A program made the position numbers and the translations under genes. Below the pieces are notes generated by a model that was not told the DNA's origin, ran no database searches, and worked only from the letters and a program-made list of their open reading frames with translations. A stretch of 64,000 bases of DNA from Silene conica (lineage: Eukaryota; Streptophyta; Magnoliopsida; Caryophyllales; Caryophyllaceae), in assembly GCA_029255685.2 (NCBI GenBank), contig CM055319.2, forward strand, positions 31,467,568 through 31,531,567, read 5' to 3'. Below, in pieces: positions 1-11,827 of this stretch. Position 1 is the stretch's first letter. Each line of letters starts with the position of its first letter.

Positions 1-309
1 GGGTAAGTTTTGTCCAAATCAGAGTTATCAATGTCTAGTCATTTTAATTTTGCACTGTCTTTGGGGAGGGGATGGTGAATCCTGTCCGAACGTTTGGAAT
101 TCTCCCTAGGGCTCAGAATTAGTTGTCTATTACTCTATATCTGTCATCATTCATTGCCATCTTTTAGATTGAAATAAATGATAATTTGGGTTGTCATACT
201 TTCTTTTCCCTGAGTGTTTCTAAGCTTGCACTCTTTTCTCTCTTGTATGGTGTTAGCATCTTGAAACAATTCAGTAAATTACCAATATTGACATAGAACA
301 CATTGACAG

Positions 310-517
310 CTCATCCAGCGGTCACCAAAGTTACTGTGAGAGCTTTGGATATTAGCACGTATTATGGTGAAGGACAGTATTTTGGGGGTCATGAAGGATC
401 AAGTTTATTTAGCTGGTACAGAGAATCTCTTGAGGGCACTCTGACATTAATTAGTGGGGCTAATTTTCAGATTTATGAAGTCGCTGATCCTGATTACAAT
501 TGCCGTTTGTTGTTTGG
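310..517 (+). CDS. AIR9: AIR9-like protein, internal exon (partial host gene)
   Basis: This exon encodes one A9-type repeat of a homologue of plant AIR9, a large microtubule-associated protein of the preprophase band and phragmoplast. The reading frame contains the repeat signature YYGEGQYFGGHEGSSLFSWY and ends YEVADPDYNCRLLFG. The acceptor is the AG at 308-309 (phase 1 entry) and the donor is GTAAGT at 518, so the TTG at 303 is intronic and not a start. A donor-like GGGTAAG at the left edge of the window suggests that the preceding exon ends there. The frame is open and the splice sites are good, so nothing in this exon looks decayed. Family assignment is from remembered AIR9 repeat sequence; whether the whole gene is functional cannot be seen. 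Confidence 0.86.
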
Positions 518-713
518 GTAAGTTATTTATGTATAATTTTCGGTGATATCAAGTTTAATTATTGAACAGCAGCAGAAGCATGATTGCGCGTCTTCATGTG
601 GACATGGTGACTGCTTGTGCTCACAACTTGCATAAAACAAGCTATATGCATTTTTCATTCCAGTTTTTAAGGATCTAGGCCCTTTTAACATGATTCAGAT
701 ATGAAATTAACAG

Positions 714-787
714 ATACACTCCAGTTCGTTCAGATTCAGTTGTTGGAGAACTGCAGCTATCCGATCCAACTGATATTGTTCTCCCCG
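714..787 (+). CDS. AIR9: AIR9-like protein, next internal exon
   Basis: The exon lies between an acceptor AG at 712-713 and a donor GTGAGT at 788. Joined to the exon ending at 517, it completes a glycine codon and continues YTPVRSDSVVGELQLSDPTD, the end of the same A9 repeat. This matches the order of the AIR9 family. The exon leaves in phase 1. No following AIR9 exon is recognised in the remaining 63 kb on either strand, so the next intron is either very large or the gene is cut off by the transposon nest. Confidence 0.85.
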
Positions 788-899
788 GTGAGTTTGTACT
801 TCTACTTTTGGATATATACTTTTTGCCGTTTTTATCCTGTGTAGATCTCTTGTTACTGTGTCCAAACTAGTTACACACTTATTACCTTCTATATGGTTA
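788..899 (+). other. AIR9 intron, 5' part
   Basis: The segment begins with the donor GTGAGT of the exon ending at 787 and is ordinary T-rich intron sequence. It is interrupted after A899 by a Helitron and resumes at T2983. No coding or repeat feature of its own was seen. Confidence 0.6.
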
Positions 900-2982
900 C
901 TAGTTTAGCACCCGTGCAAAAATGCACGGGTATATGTAGATAATATTCGTCATTAAGTTTTAAACCCGAAATGTAAATTTTTTTCTATAAACAATATTAC
1001 ATAGAAAGATGTATCCCGAAATCAACCTTAATGAATGACACGATGTAATTTGCAAATAGAAAATAATTATTACGTAGTCCATTCCTAATTAGCTAATTTT
1101 CATGATTTAGAGCAAATGATTCTTTCTAATCACTATAATAATCAAAATATTTAAATAATCTATTTTTTATCTTTGTGTTTTAATACAACAATATCGTCAT
1201 TAAAAGATGTTCCCTTATTGCGTATGCATCATGAACGAACTCTATTAGTAGTGTGTGTAGCATGCATTAGCTACACTACACCAAAGTTAAAAACTTGGGA
1301 AAAATTTAGCATTAGTTTTCAAAAAAGAAAATATTATTGTAAATTGAATATGAATAAAATATTATTTTAAAAATTTTGTCCTTTTTTTAAAAAGAAAATT
1401 CAATTAAAAAACATTAGAAATTTTTCTTGCCCCATATTCTAAACCTAAACCGGCTCATAGCCCGTATAAGCCTACTCATATTCTGGCCTTACCCGTTAGA
1501 TAGGTCTATACATAATACATCCAATATCAAATAACTACTTCAAGTCTTTTAACTTCCATGTCAAGATAGAATACATAAATTGTGGAATACAAATAATGTA
1601 TAAACCATGCATGTTCTCGTAAATAAGTTGATTTTGAGGGAACATCAAATTATGTTATTGTCAATACGAAATAGTATTATATAGTCATGATGAGTTTGGT
1701 ACGTCAAACATTCATTTTTTTACTTGTAAATTTATTCGTAATTCTGGGTCCAAAACAAAACCCCGACCAAACGGCACATAATCGTTATGTCGTAGCCGCG
1801 TAGGGGACAGATTAGCCCTACGTAAATTCATAACTATCTTAATTCACTTATCTAAGTGTGGTTGTAGATCATCTTCCCACCGTCTTTTATTTTTGACATA
1901 TTTCAAACTTAATTTTTTTTGTAAATAAACATGATGTTTGCCATTTATTGTCAAGTATTAGTCAATATAGACTATATTTTTATACATCTGATATTTTATG
2001 TAACATGCTATACTTTTTACGCGAAACTATTATTATTTAATTAACAGCCCTTAATGTATCATAAAATACGAAAAATTTAATTAACATTCGATATATTGTG
2101 TAATAGTCTATATATACTTTTTATGTGAAACAAAATTTCAAATATAAATCTACTTTAAAAATGAAAAATTAAGTATTAAATTTTCATATATAATACTCCC
2201 TCCGAGTCTGAGTGATTGTTGCTTTTGCTTTATGCACAAGAAATAAGAAAATGATTATAAACCACACAAAACACCCTATCCCACACTGAATTGATTTTGG
2301 ACCACAAAAAAGTTACTAAAAAAGGAAAAAGGAACAATCACTAAACTCGCATAAAAAAGGAAATAGGAACAATCACTTAGACTCAGAGGGAGTAGAAATT
2401 GATTTCTAAATTATCGTAAAAGTCATTGTTAACACATTTGATCCTCAATATACGTTGATAATTATTATTAAGGCTTCTCGTAATTAAGAAAAAAACGTAC
2501 GTACAACAAATTTATATAAAACTATCTTATAAATTGAGAAAAAAGACACAATAGCTATAAGGTCGCTTAGTAACAACAACGTACCAAAAATTCCAGTATA
2601 TCGTATTTAGAAGATTGTAAATAAACAATAATGCTTAGTATACAATCAAAACTAAAGTACAATTACTATTTAATACTTTCATCAATTTCTTTAATCCTTG
2701 TATAAGGAATATATACAACCTTTCATTTGCTGATAATAGATAATATTTACTTATTTTTGGTAAATACATGTATAATGAATGCATGATATATATGTGAATT
2801 TGACATAAATAAAATTTTGTAAAATGGCCATTTTAGGAAACATAATTATTTCATTTGATCAAATATGTGTAAAATTGTATAGAGAATATAATATATAATA
2901 TTAAGAGTAATGTTAGGCGGGAAAAAAATTAATGTGAGAATGACACGTGTCCAGCGATTGTTATTTTATACTTTTATATAGA
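900..2982 (-). mobile_element. Non-autonomous Helitron
   Basis: On the - strand the 3' end is a perfect 7-bp hairpin (911-917 with 924-930, CCCGTGC/GCACGGG), 7 nt of spacer, then CTAG (900-903) followed by T: the classical Helitron end. The 5' end on the - strand begins TCTATATAAAAG (complement of 2971-2982) preceded by A. The element therefore sits between A899 and T2983, the A|T target expected of Helitrons, with no target duplication. The 2,083-bp interior is AT-rich with no Rep/helicase reading frame, so it would need enzymes from another copy. It contains a Stowaway MITE. No captured gene was recognised. Confidence 0.85.
2196..2392. mobile_element. Stowaway-type MITE (Tc1/mariner)
   Basis: A 197-bp element with terminal inverted repeats of about 25 bp beginning CTCCCTCCGAGTCTGAGTG and ending CTTAGACTCAGAGGGAG. 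It is flanked by TA at 2194-2195 and 2393-2394, the target duplication of Tc1/mariner superfamily elements. CTCCCTCCG is the hallmark start of Stowaway MITEs. It has no coding capacity and is nested in the Helitron, so it is younger than that insertion or was carried with it. Confidence 0.93.
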
Positions 2983-3138
2983 TGTGACAAATTCTTCACT
3001 TTAGGACCATACCCCTTGTTTAATATGACTCCCAAGGATTACTCTTCCAATCCGACATTTCTTAAGAAGAGAAGTCCTAGTGTCCTATATGAGAGATCAT
3101 GTTTGATGTTTTAACCTTCTCAAGCAGTGCTCTATTTC
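2983..3138 (+). other. AIR9 intron remainder between insertions
   Basis: A 156-bp segment between the Helitron end and the first LTR. If both insertions are removed it continues the intron that began at 788. No splice-site pair or AIR9-like reading frame was recognised in it. Confidence 0.45.
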
Positions 3139-5394
3139 TGTAACACCCCCATTTACCTAGGAGCCTGAACTAGGACTTCCAGGGTAAATAAGACTGTTAC
3201 TATCCTGGTTAGACCAGGGTAGTAGATATACATAGTGAAAGAAACACAGTACTTTAAAAATAAATGGTTAAACTGAAACTATTACATGACTTAGTCCAAA
3301 ACTTCCAAAACAACTGAATTAAGATAAATGTTCGACTATGAAAACAAGCTAAGTGATCTAGTGGCTAGGTTGGTCCAGTCCATGTCTCTCCTCCATGCTC
3401 AGTCCTAGTCCACCTGTCTCTGACCTGAAATATCTACTCCCCATTCCGGATCATTGTAGGTGAATACGAATACACTGTCAACCTCGCGGTTGAGTAGGAT
3501 AACACGATAACAATTAATGCAAACAAACAAAATATGCAAATGATTATGTCATGCTCGAGCTCAATCTCATTCTCAAACCCGTAACTCCCAGCCATACCGA
3601 ACCTCCCGGCAGACTATAATCGGCCGTCGCCGAACACCAGCTCAAAAGCTGATAAGACACCAGGCCTGGTCTGCAGAACCACCCTGGGCTTTATATCAGA
3701 ACAATATCTGATTCACATCTCGCTCAGTAACACTACTACAATATGGGTCTATTGCAACATTTTCAATGCAACACTTTGTTATTGTGTTGCAATTTTTAAT
3801 AGTGATACTAGTTATGCAACACTTATCTTAAAAATGTTGCATTTAATCTAAAAATGCAACATTTTTACAAAATGTTGCAATTGTAACATGATTTAGTGAA
3901 ACATCTTGCAACACTTTTTTAATTTGTTGCAATGTTATTAGGATAATTAATAACCATAATTAACTAAAAAGTAAAAATAAAAAAATCATAATTTTTAGCT
4001 CATAATTTTTAACTCACATATCCTCCCGTAATTAAAAAAAAAAGTAAAAATAATAAAATCATAATTTTTGACTCACATATCCTCCCAACCGTCTCATTAT
4101 TTCTTATCACCCCATAATCAATGTCACCCAAAATCACACCTTCATTATCAATACTTTAAGGGTGCTCATAAGTACAATCGTCGATCACCGATTTACCGCA
4201 AATCCCTACGCCTGATATCGTCGCCGCGAACCAACCTCTGACCCACAACCACTTCTCGAAGTTCGTCAACTTCCGATTCGCAATAAGGTATGAGTTTTAT
4301 TGCAATTTTTTTTAATAAAGTCGGCAAATTTCATCAGATTTTCGAAGATTTGATTCTGTTTGTTACTGAATTTCGAATTTCTATGAGTTTGGGGGTAGGA
4401 AATAAATCAATTATCATCAATGATTTGCTATTGATTTTTTGGCAGGATAGGTTTTGAGATTGATTGAACCACGAGTTGTCTAAATTTGTCCTTAATTAGT
4501 TATTCAGGTAATTACCTACTGATATTTTGTTGCACGGATGCAGCTTAAATTCACTATTGTGAGGTTTAGAGTATGTTATGGAGTTAATCTTCATCTTCAA
4601 CAATAAGCATTGACTATGCTATTGGGAACGGATGACAGTATAGATACTTGACTCGTTTGACGTCTGATGTTGAGAATTTAAATCGTGTTTTTACACTACA
4701 ATAATTATTAGTTAGCAAACACGCATAAATTAGCAGTACATCGATATTAAATTTCAGAGGTACATCCTTCACAATATTCATATAATTCTTGTGATTTAGT
4801 GTTCAGATATGATAATGCTGGATACAGTATTATACAGAGTATATGTGTGACAGATTCTCTAGGGTGAACAGCTGTCACTAATGAAATGAATATCTGATTA
4901 ATTTTTGCATTACCAAATTATTAGTTTAGTTCTTACCTTATCTAGTTGCATTATATAATTCTCAAAGTTTGCAGAAGTGTGGACTGTGTGTGTGTTCGCT
5001 AAATAGTTACTAGTTGTATACTGAGTCAATACACTTTTGAAGCACGCCTTCATAATATTATGATTTAATAACGTTTACTCATCTATTGCTTCCACCTTTC
5101 TCTTTCAAGCTCGTAAACATTTGTATCATTTCTATAGGCTTGATCCATCAACGAGATGCCAGGTTCGTGGTTATTCCAAGTCGGATAAATGCCAAAAAAG
5201 GGAACAAAGTGTCAAGAACTACTCCCAGAGATAATCTCAACTTCTAGCTCTAGTTCTAGTTTGAATCGGATTTTAATTTTTGGCGTTGTATGTTTATCTG
5301 ACTCTCTGACTTGATGCAACATTATTCTTCTAATTAACGCTATGGTGTTTCTGATTCTATTCATGCTCTTTTAAAACTCAAATCTTACTTTCAG

Positions 5395-5496
5395 GATTTC
5401 TCTCTAAGGACCCGGCGTATCTATGGGCATGGAAACTTTGGTTCAATTAATGCTCACCTTCATACTGCTATGCGATACATTGAATGTAGACTAGAG
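5395..5496 (+). pseudogene. GYRA-like: Captured DNA gyrase subunit A exon
   Basis: A 34-codon open stretch bounded by an acceptor (TTTCAG) and a donor (GTAAAC) reads DFSLRTRRIY then GHGNFGSINAHLHTAMRY and IECRLE. Bacterial-type gyrase A, including the plant organellar enzyme, carries the conserved segment MAQDFSLR..GHGNFGS.D.D..AAMRYTE.RLE just before the catalytic region. The key GNFGS and AMRY motifs remain, but the acidic residues between them are replaced by AHLH. Together with the next piece this shows a fragment of a nuclear GYRA gene with its intron, trapped in a CACTA element. It is far too short to make an enzyme. Confidence 0.75.
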
Positions 5497-5836
5497 GTAA
5501 ACTCTTTTTTTCATTTGCCTATATATATTTTTCATTAAAAAGTAACTTTATACAACACTTCTATTTTTATATGTCCAATCCATGGATAAATTTGACCTAA
5601 ATACAGGCGGTGTTATGTGTATAAGAAATTTTTGTTGAAATACTCATCGGTAATGTTGTAACTTATAACCATTTGATACATATGAACTAGAACTCAAATG
5701 ACAAAGCTTGTCTGTTTTATCAATAATGAAATATAGTTGCTCTTTCTTTCCTAGCACACTTCTCCATTAATAATGGTACTGTGAAGCGTGAATTGATGTT
5801 TTAGGTTAACAGACGTTTCCCCCTGATATTATGTAG

Positions 5837-5930
5837 GCACTAACTGAAGAAATGTTTGGCTGATCTGGAACTAGATAATGTCAGTTCATTTTCCATAATA
5901 CTCAAGGTCTTCTTCCATTTTATAAGAGTG
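5837..5930 (+). pseudogene. GYRA-like: Captured DNA gyrase subunit A, next exon (frameshifted)
   Basis: After an acceptor-like ATGTAG the sequence reads ALTEEM and then, after a one-base shift, LADLELDNV. This is the segment that directly follows AMRYTECRLE in organellar gyrase A. Beyond this, weak similarity continues (FHFPNTQGLLP) with further breaks. The order and spacing match a genomic copy with its intron, so capture was from DNA and not a retrocopy. The frameshift and stops show decay. The right boundary is approximate. Confidence 0.68.
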
Positions 5931-8900
5931 TATGTAAAATGATTTTTTTGTTATCTGCTTCCTCAATCTGATCCTCAAAATCTTAATCTTGTTTGCTTGC
6001 CTCAAATTAACTTGTATTAATAGTGATTTTTAATTTCATATTGCAGAGCATTGCAGATCAGAGATGCTGCGACTAAATGCTCCAACTCTAAGGAGTCGTG
6101 AACAGGGCTCTAGATTAGAAGCTTATAGTGGGTGACATCATGATATCTGTCGCGGGAGACAACTGCTCGACAAGTAGAAGAATGAGGCCATACTCTACTT
6201 GTCAAGACTGGTAAATAATCCATAACGTCATCTATCAGAAGCTAGAGGACATTGCCCGACTTCATCATAGTATTAACAATAAGTCTCTGCTCACTGCTTA
6301 AATTCTCTTCGTTAAACACTGACAACAATCCAAAAATTAAGTGCATAGCCTTTCTCATCCTGTGACTCATAACTCTTTGAAATGAGTTCCTGGTTTAACC
6401 ACGATCTTGCTTGCCCACTAGGCAGAACCAAAACTAGTAAAGCATAACTATTCTGGATTAATATAGTAATGGAAAGATGCATTTGCAAATGCTCCTTCCT
6501 TGCTTCTTGTTATTTCATATATCTGATGAGTTACTTTAAGTTATTTTACTAAACTGATAACTTGTATTCCTGGTTTTGGTGCAGCAATCATTGATGGTCT
6601 GATGAACACAAAAGACCAGATTTGAAGTGGAAACATGGATAATTATCTGATGTTGTATGGTATCTGACTTTGGGTACATGCAGCAGAATCATTCCCAGGG
6701 AGTAAGATGATGTGAGACAAGTTCTGATTGGGCGTAGGAAGAGATCAACAGAGACATGTTTGTTTGAATAGGAAGTAGTTTATTTGATGTACTGTGTTTT
6801 GATGTTCTATGTACTAGCTATGGCACCTTGCAGAAACATAATTTTCTTGTCTTTTTTTAATTTTTAGTTGTTGTATGTACTGGTTGTTTGGATGATGTAA
6901 ATGACTAATTTTTTTTTTTTTTTTTTAATTTAATACTTAGATTATTTCACCAAAAAAAGTTTGATCTTTTAATTAATTTACATGTAATGTCGTTTATGTC
7001 ATACCTCAATGGCTGAAATGGTGACAAATCGTTTAGTATATAATTCTTTGCAACATAAAAAAATGTTGCAATAAGTTATAAACCTGATGCATTTACAAGT
7101 CACATAAATTTAGAAAGTGTTGCAAGACAAAAGAGTAAATGTTGCTATAATTAGGAAATAGTGTTGCATTCATATATTTTAAGTGTTGCATTTGAAAAGT
7201 GTTGCATTTTCAAAACGAATGCAACACAAGTGAAAAGTGTTGCGTTTTATCCAAAAATGTTGCATGAAATGTTGCTATAGGCTAATGCAACAAGACTTTA
7301 AGCAACATATTTAAAAGTGTTGCTTAAACCTTATAGCAACATTTTTATGGGTATATGCAACATTTTCAAGCCGTTGCAATAGGCTCAATTTGTAGTAGTG
7401 TAACCAATGCACAAATTATAAGTATGAATGCAACACTACAATAAATAACCATATCAAACATGTTCAGAACTCATACTTGCATTCATAACATACAATGCAC
7501 ATTTATACAAATCTTAACACAGAACAAGCACCAGTGTAACCTACCTGAGATAGCAATCCGTGAACAAGCAACCACCGTCTAGAAGTATTCCACCTCGAAC
7601 TAAGTTCCTATAAATATTACTTTAAATCAAAAATTACTCGCACAATTAACATCACTGACTCGATTACGTGACTATGCTCATTTTCATGCCAGAGATAAAC
7701 TTACTAAAAATAGCATATGATTCCTTAATCGCTTATTACCAATTTAGTATCACCACACTAATAATATTCAATAGGCCAAATAATAGTAGTAGTAACAAAC
7801 ATATTATCACTAAACCTTACCAAAAGACAAGTAACGATTAACAATACTAACAAAGATATTAAGACTAATAGTAATAATAATAAGCATTAGGAAAAGATAA
7901 TAACTAAAAGTAGCTAGATTAGTGTAACCCATTACAATTAATTTAATCAATTAGAAAGATGGTAGAAGGACCATACGTAAACAATTCCACAATAACGCAC
8001 TACTCACGCCAAAACCACAAACAGCCCTTCGAAACTCTGCCGACCCTCGACAACCACCGCTCTCAACACCACAGGTAACCCCTGGCCTCCCCGCTGGCAC
8101 CACCAGGCTCGCCCTTGAGCCGCGGTGATTTCAGGGAGGAGGTCAGTGGCCGCCGACCACCGCCTTTGTCACCAAACCACGGCAACGAAGACGGCAGCAC
8201 CAACCTGTGTCCCTGTTCACGGTTCTGCTCCTGTCTTTTAAAACCCGAAAAACAACCACCCACAACCACCACGAACCACCACGAGGTTCATCACTACAAC
8301 CCTCGCACTACCTACTAACAAAATACCCCGACACCCATGGCGATTGTGAACAGTAACGAAAGGGAATTATGCTAAACCGGTCTATGCTTAACACTCTGTT
8401 CTGAAACGATATCTAAACTATCCGTACCCCCATAACGAAACCTGCTACCACCCTACCACCACACGCCGACAACCCCCGTGACATCAACCATGCGAACCAC
8501 TAGACTACCACCCTTCCAGACACCCTCACAAACAACCAGAAACTACACGGACTAAAGCATGAATTAGAACACAAACCCTGATGTATAACACGTTGTACAA
8601 GAATGATAAAAGACCACTCTGACCATGGCCCTAAACCACCATCCACAGTGGCCCACGACGGTTAACGACGACCCTAAACAGACCCCACTCGAAACTAACA
8701 ACATCACAGTTCAAGTTTACATGATTAACAGACCCATAACGTGAATAGAAGCCCTGTGTAAGGCGTTATAAAAAAGAACAGACAAACGATAAAATAACGA
8801 AAACAAGGTGAGTATACCGTATAACAGGAGCAATCGACCACCGTTTGACCACCCTAAATCACCGTGAACCCCTTCTCCCTAGTCTCTGATGTGGCGGCAG

Positions 8901-9239
8901 CAGCCTTGCGTGAGGTTTGCGAAGTTTGGATGTTAGGGTTAGGTTTTCTAGGTGAGTTTATATAAGGAGGCTGATAGAAATTGTTGTTTTTTCCTCTTGT
9001 TTTGAGCGTGAGAAGATTGAGACGAGTTGGGCTGTTTAGCCCTTGTCACGCATCTCGAGGCCCAACTAAGTAAGACACGCATATCGATGGCTAAATACCC
9101 GCTCCCGACACTTACTCAACATATAAAAAAATAAAAGAAACTTATTCGCTAAAACTAATTGTCGATTTTAAATGTTCAAAATAATTATCCGCACGTCAAA
9201 ATAAATTCAATAAAACGTACTAAAATACGGGGTATTACA

Positions 9240-9258
9240 GTCTTCCCCCCTTAAAATG
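9240..9258 (-). other. Polypurine tract of Tekay-1
   Basis: The complement reads as a purine-rich run abutting the LTR boundary at 9239. In Ty3 elements this RNase-resistant tract primes plus-strand DNA. It fixes the orientation of the element as -. Confidence 0.7.
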
Positions 9259-9429
9259 AACTTCGTCCCGAAGTTCGCAATCACAAAGTCAACAAAACTG
9301 AACATAACGCACGTAACAAACATAGAAAGTGACATCAGATAATGTCAAGAACTAATAAAAGTATTCTGAAACACGACATGTCAAATTCTACCCTCCTAAA
9401 AAGAAAATTACGTCCTCGTAACATACCTT

Positions 9430-11110
9430 AGTTAAAAAGCTCAGGATACTTCCCTCATCGAGACTTCAGTCTCCCAAGTAGCCTCATCAACATTATGATT
9501 AGTCCACAAAACTTTCACTAGCGCGGTCTCACCATTTCTGGTTTTCCTCACCTTCTTGTCAAGGATCTCCTTGGGTCTCTCCTCATAGGTCAACTGTTCA
9601 TCAATCTCAATAACCTCATGATCAAGGACATGTGAAGGATCACTGATATATCTCCTTAGTTACGAAACATGAAACACGTTGTGCACTCTGGATAACGCCG
9701 GAGGTAGGGCTAAACGATAAGCTATCTCACCCACTCTCTCCAAGATCTCAAATGGCCCAATGAACTTCTGACTCAACTTGCCCCTCTTGCCGAACCTCAT
9801 CACTCCCCTCATGGGTGATACTTTCAGCAACACCTTCTCTCCGGCCTCAAAGGAAATGTCACTCCGTTTTAGATCTGCGTAACTCTTTTGCCTATCTTGG
9901 GCAGCTCTCACCTTCTGACGAATCACCTGGACCTGTGCTATCATCTCCTGAATCAACTCAGGTCCCAAAGTCACTGTATCAGCTCGGTCATCCCAGCAAA
10001 CTGGACTCCTACACTTCCTCCCATACAATGCCTCAAAAGGAGCCATCCCAATGCTAGTATGATAGCTATTGTTGTACGAAAACTCGATCAAGTCAAGTCT
10101 GTCCTCCCAAGATTCTCCAAACTCTAGTACACTAGCCCGCAACATATCCTCCAGTGTCTGGATGGTCCTCTCCGTCTGACCATCCGTTGCTGGATGGAAT
10201 GCAGTACTCATCTTCAAAGTAGTTCCCATCAATGTCTGTAACTCCTGCCAAAACTTAGAGATGAACCTGGAATCGCGATCAGAAACAATGTCCTTAGGGA
10301 CACCATGAAGTTTCACCACATGCTTTACATAAGCCTTGGCCAATTCAGCCTTACTCCAAGTCTCCTTCATCGGTATGAAATGGGCTGACTTAGTCAGCCT
10401 GTCAACTATCACCCAAATCATGTCATTCCCTCTCAAAGTCCTAGGTAAGCGCACGATGAAATCCATTGATATGCTTTCCCACTTCCACTCAGGTACATCA
10501 AGTGGCTGTAACTTCCCTTGCGGCCTCTTATGTTCTCCCTTCACTCTCTGACATACTAAGCATCGAGAGACAAACCCAGCCACCTCCTGCTTCATTTTTT
10601 GCCACCAGAATGCTTTCTTCAGGTCTTTGTACAGCTTATCCCCTCCAGGATGAACGGAATAAGGTGTAGAATGAGCTTCGACCAGAATCTTTCTCTTCAA
10701 TTCTTCATCAGGTATACACCATCTCCCATCAAATCTCAAACTATCATCACTGAAAATCTCGAACTTAGAATATGGCTCGGTATCACTAGTTTTGTTCACT
10801 GCCTCACGCCACTTCTGAATTCTTGGATCACTCTTCTGGCGCTCTCGGATCTCGGAATATAACTCCGGCTCGATCGTCAAATCCCCCATGGTCTCACCCT
10901 TCCTTATCACTGCGACTCCCATTTGTCCCAATCACGATACATGCTCAACCTAGACATAGCTGTGCATAGAGCGTGAACCGACTTCCTACTCAATGCATCA
11001 GCCACAACATTAGCCTTTCTTTCCTTGTACAAAATCTCCATATCGTAATCTCCAATAAGCTCGATCCACCTCCTATGGCGCATGTTTAATTCCCTTTGAG
11101 TATAGATATA
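9430..11110 (-). pseudogene. Tekay-1 pol 3' part: RNase H end, integrase, chromodomain (broken)
   Basis: Ty3 chromovirus polyprotein on the - strand. From right to left: the end of RNase H ([29 protein letters not shown]) at about 11100-10960; then integrase with an H2C2 zinc finger (HPGGDKLYKDLKKAFWW, CLVCQRVK), the catalytic-core motifs SMDFIVRLP, IVSDRDSRF and [13 protein letters not shown], and the GPFEI..RVG / VHNVFHVS C-terminal region. Breaks: a frameshift near 10915-10930 separates RNase H from integrase, and a TAA at about 9660 interrupts the frame just before the chromodomain-type tail, which continues in frame to about 9440. Upstream sequence is lost to the insertion at 11111. Decayed and non-functional. 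Confidence 0.88.
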
Positions 11111-11642
11111 TGTAAAAGCCCTCGCGAAAGCGGAAATGTAAACACATAAAAGTACCAAAAATGCAGCGGAAATTAAAACTTTTTAAAGATAAAACAACAT
11201 GCGAGAAGTCTTAAACTGAAACAGAAACTGAAACTGAAACCAAAATAGATAAGTAACAGTTATAAGTACTGAAATAAAATATATACACAGCCTGGGATAG
11301 AACATCCCTACAGGCACCAAAACATAAAGTATCAAAAGTCTAACAGTCTAGCTAACGATAGGGTATAGGTCATATGATGAAGGATCATCACTCGCTAGCC
11401 CTCCTGTGATCCCATCTCCAACCTGCATGTACCTACATACATGAAAAAATGTACGCCACAATCAGTGGGGAGTGACTAGAGTTCTCCTAGCTACCTTTTG
11501 TGACAACACGTAACACCTGATACAATACAGAATACTCCAACATATAACAACATGTGAAGCATAAACATCTCTACATCTGATCTCTTACTATCATGCAATC
11601 ACAATGCACGGCTCTCAACCAACTTCATAAACAAATAGGAAG

Positions 11643-11684
11643 GAGAGCCGGTTTCCCTACTGGTTACCCAGTCGGGGGGTCTTT
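11643..11684. repeat. GC-rich block left of hairpin array (Tekay-A)
   Basis: The block starts AGAGCCGGTTTCCC and ends CGGGGGGTCTTT, with potential pairing between its CCGGT and GGTTACC/CGG parts. A second copy lies at 12433-12476, so the two bracket the hairpin array. Both copies recur at the equivalent places in Tekay-B. Confidence 0.7.
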
Positions 11685-11827
11685 CAATCTAACTATTTAT
11701 GAAACCGAACAAAGAGTCATCCAATGCCTTGGATGATTTAACCACAAATCAATAAACATCAATAACTCATCATGCATATCTGACACTGTACCATCATCAA
11801 GGCAAGCAGATAAAACATCCATAACAC

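Larger units (their letters stand above)
3731..7400. mobile_element. CACTA (En/Spm) element, non-autonomous
   Basis: The ends are CACTACTACAA (3731) and TTGTAGTAGTG (7400) in inverted orientation, flanked by the 3-bp duplication TAA (3728-3730 and 7401-7403). About 200 bp inside the left end and about 330 bp inside the right end contain many copies of TGCAACA or TGTTGCA in both orientations, the subterminal repeats that bind the CACTA transposase complex. No transposase frame was seen in the 3.67-kb interior. The interior instead holds intron/exon-like sequence, including pieces of an organellar DNA gyrase A gene, so it looks like a gene-capturing CACTA derivative. It splits the LTR of Tekay-1. 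Confidence 0.9.
3139..9239 (-). repeat. 3' LTR of chromovirus Tekay-1 (split by CACTA)
   Basis: In + orientation the LTR starts TGTAACACCCC (3139) and ends GGGGTATTACA (9239), matching inverted ends of the TG..CA type. Immediately right of it, 9240-9258 is the complement of a purine tract (AAGGGGGGAAGAC), so this is the 3' LTR of a - strand element. Removing the CACTA element and its TAA duplication leaves an LTR of about 2.4 kb, long but usual for Tekay/Del chromoviruses. Several short reading frames inside it (for example around 8063-8318) are not genes. The flanking 5 bp on the left are ATTTC; the other end of the element is not in the window. Confidence 0.78.

Noticed and set aside
303-309. 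Possible translation start before the AIR9 exon
   Set aside because: It is a TTG inside the intron; the acceptor AG at 308-309 and repeat homology define the exon start.
8063-8318. Overlapping 67-69 codon frames on both strands
   Set aside because: Inside the Tekay-1 LTR in a GC-richer patch; no family match and no partner evidence.
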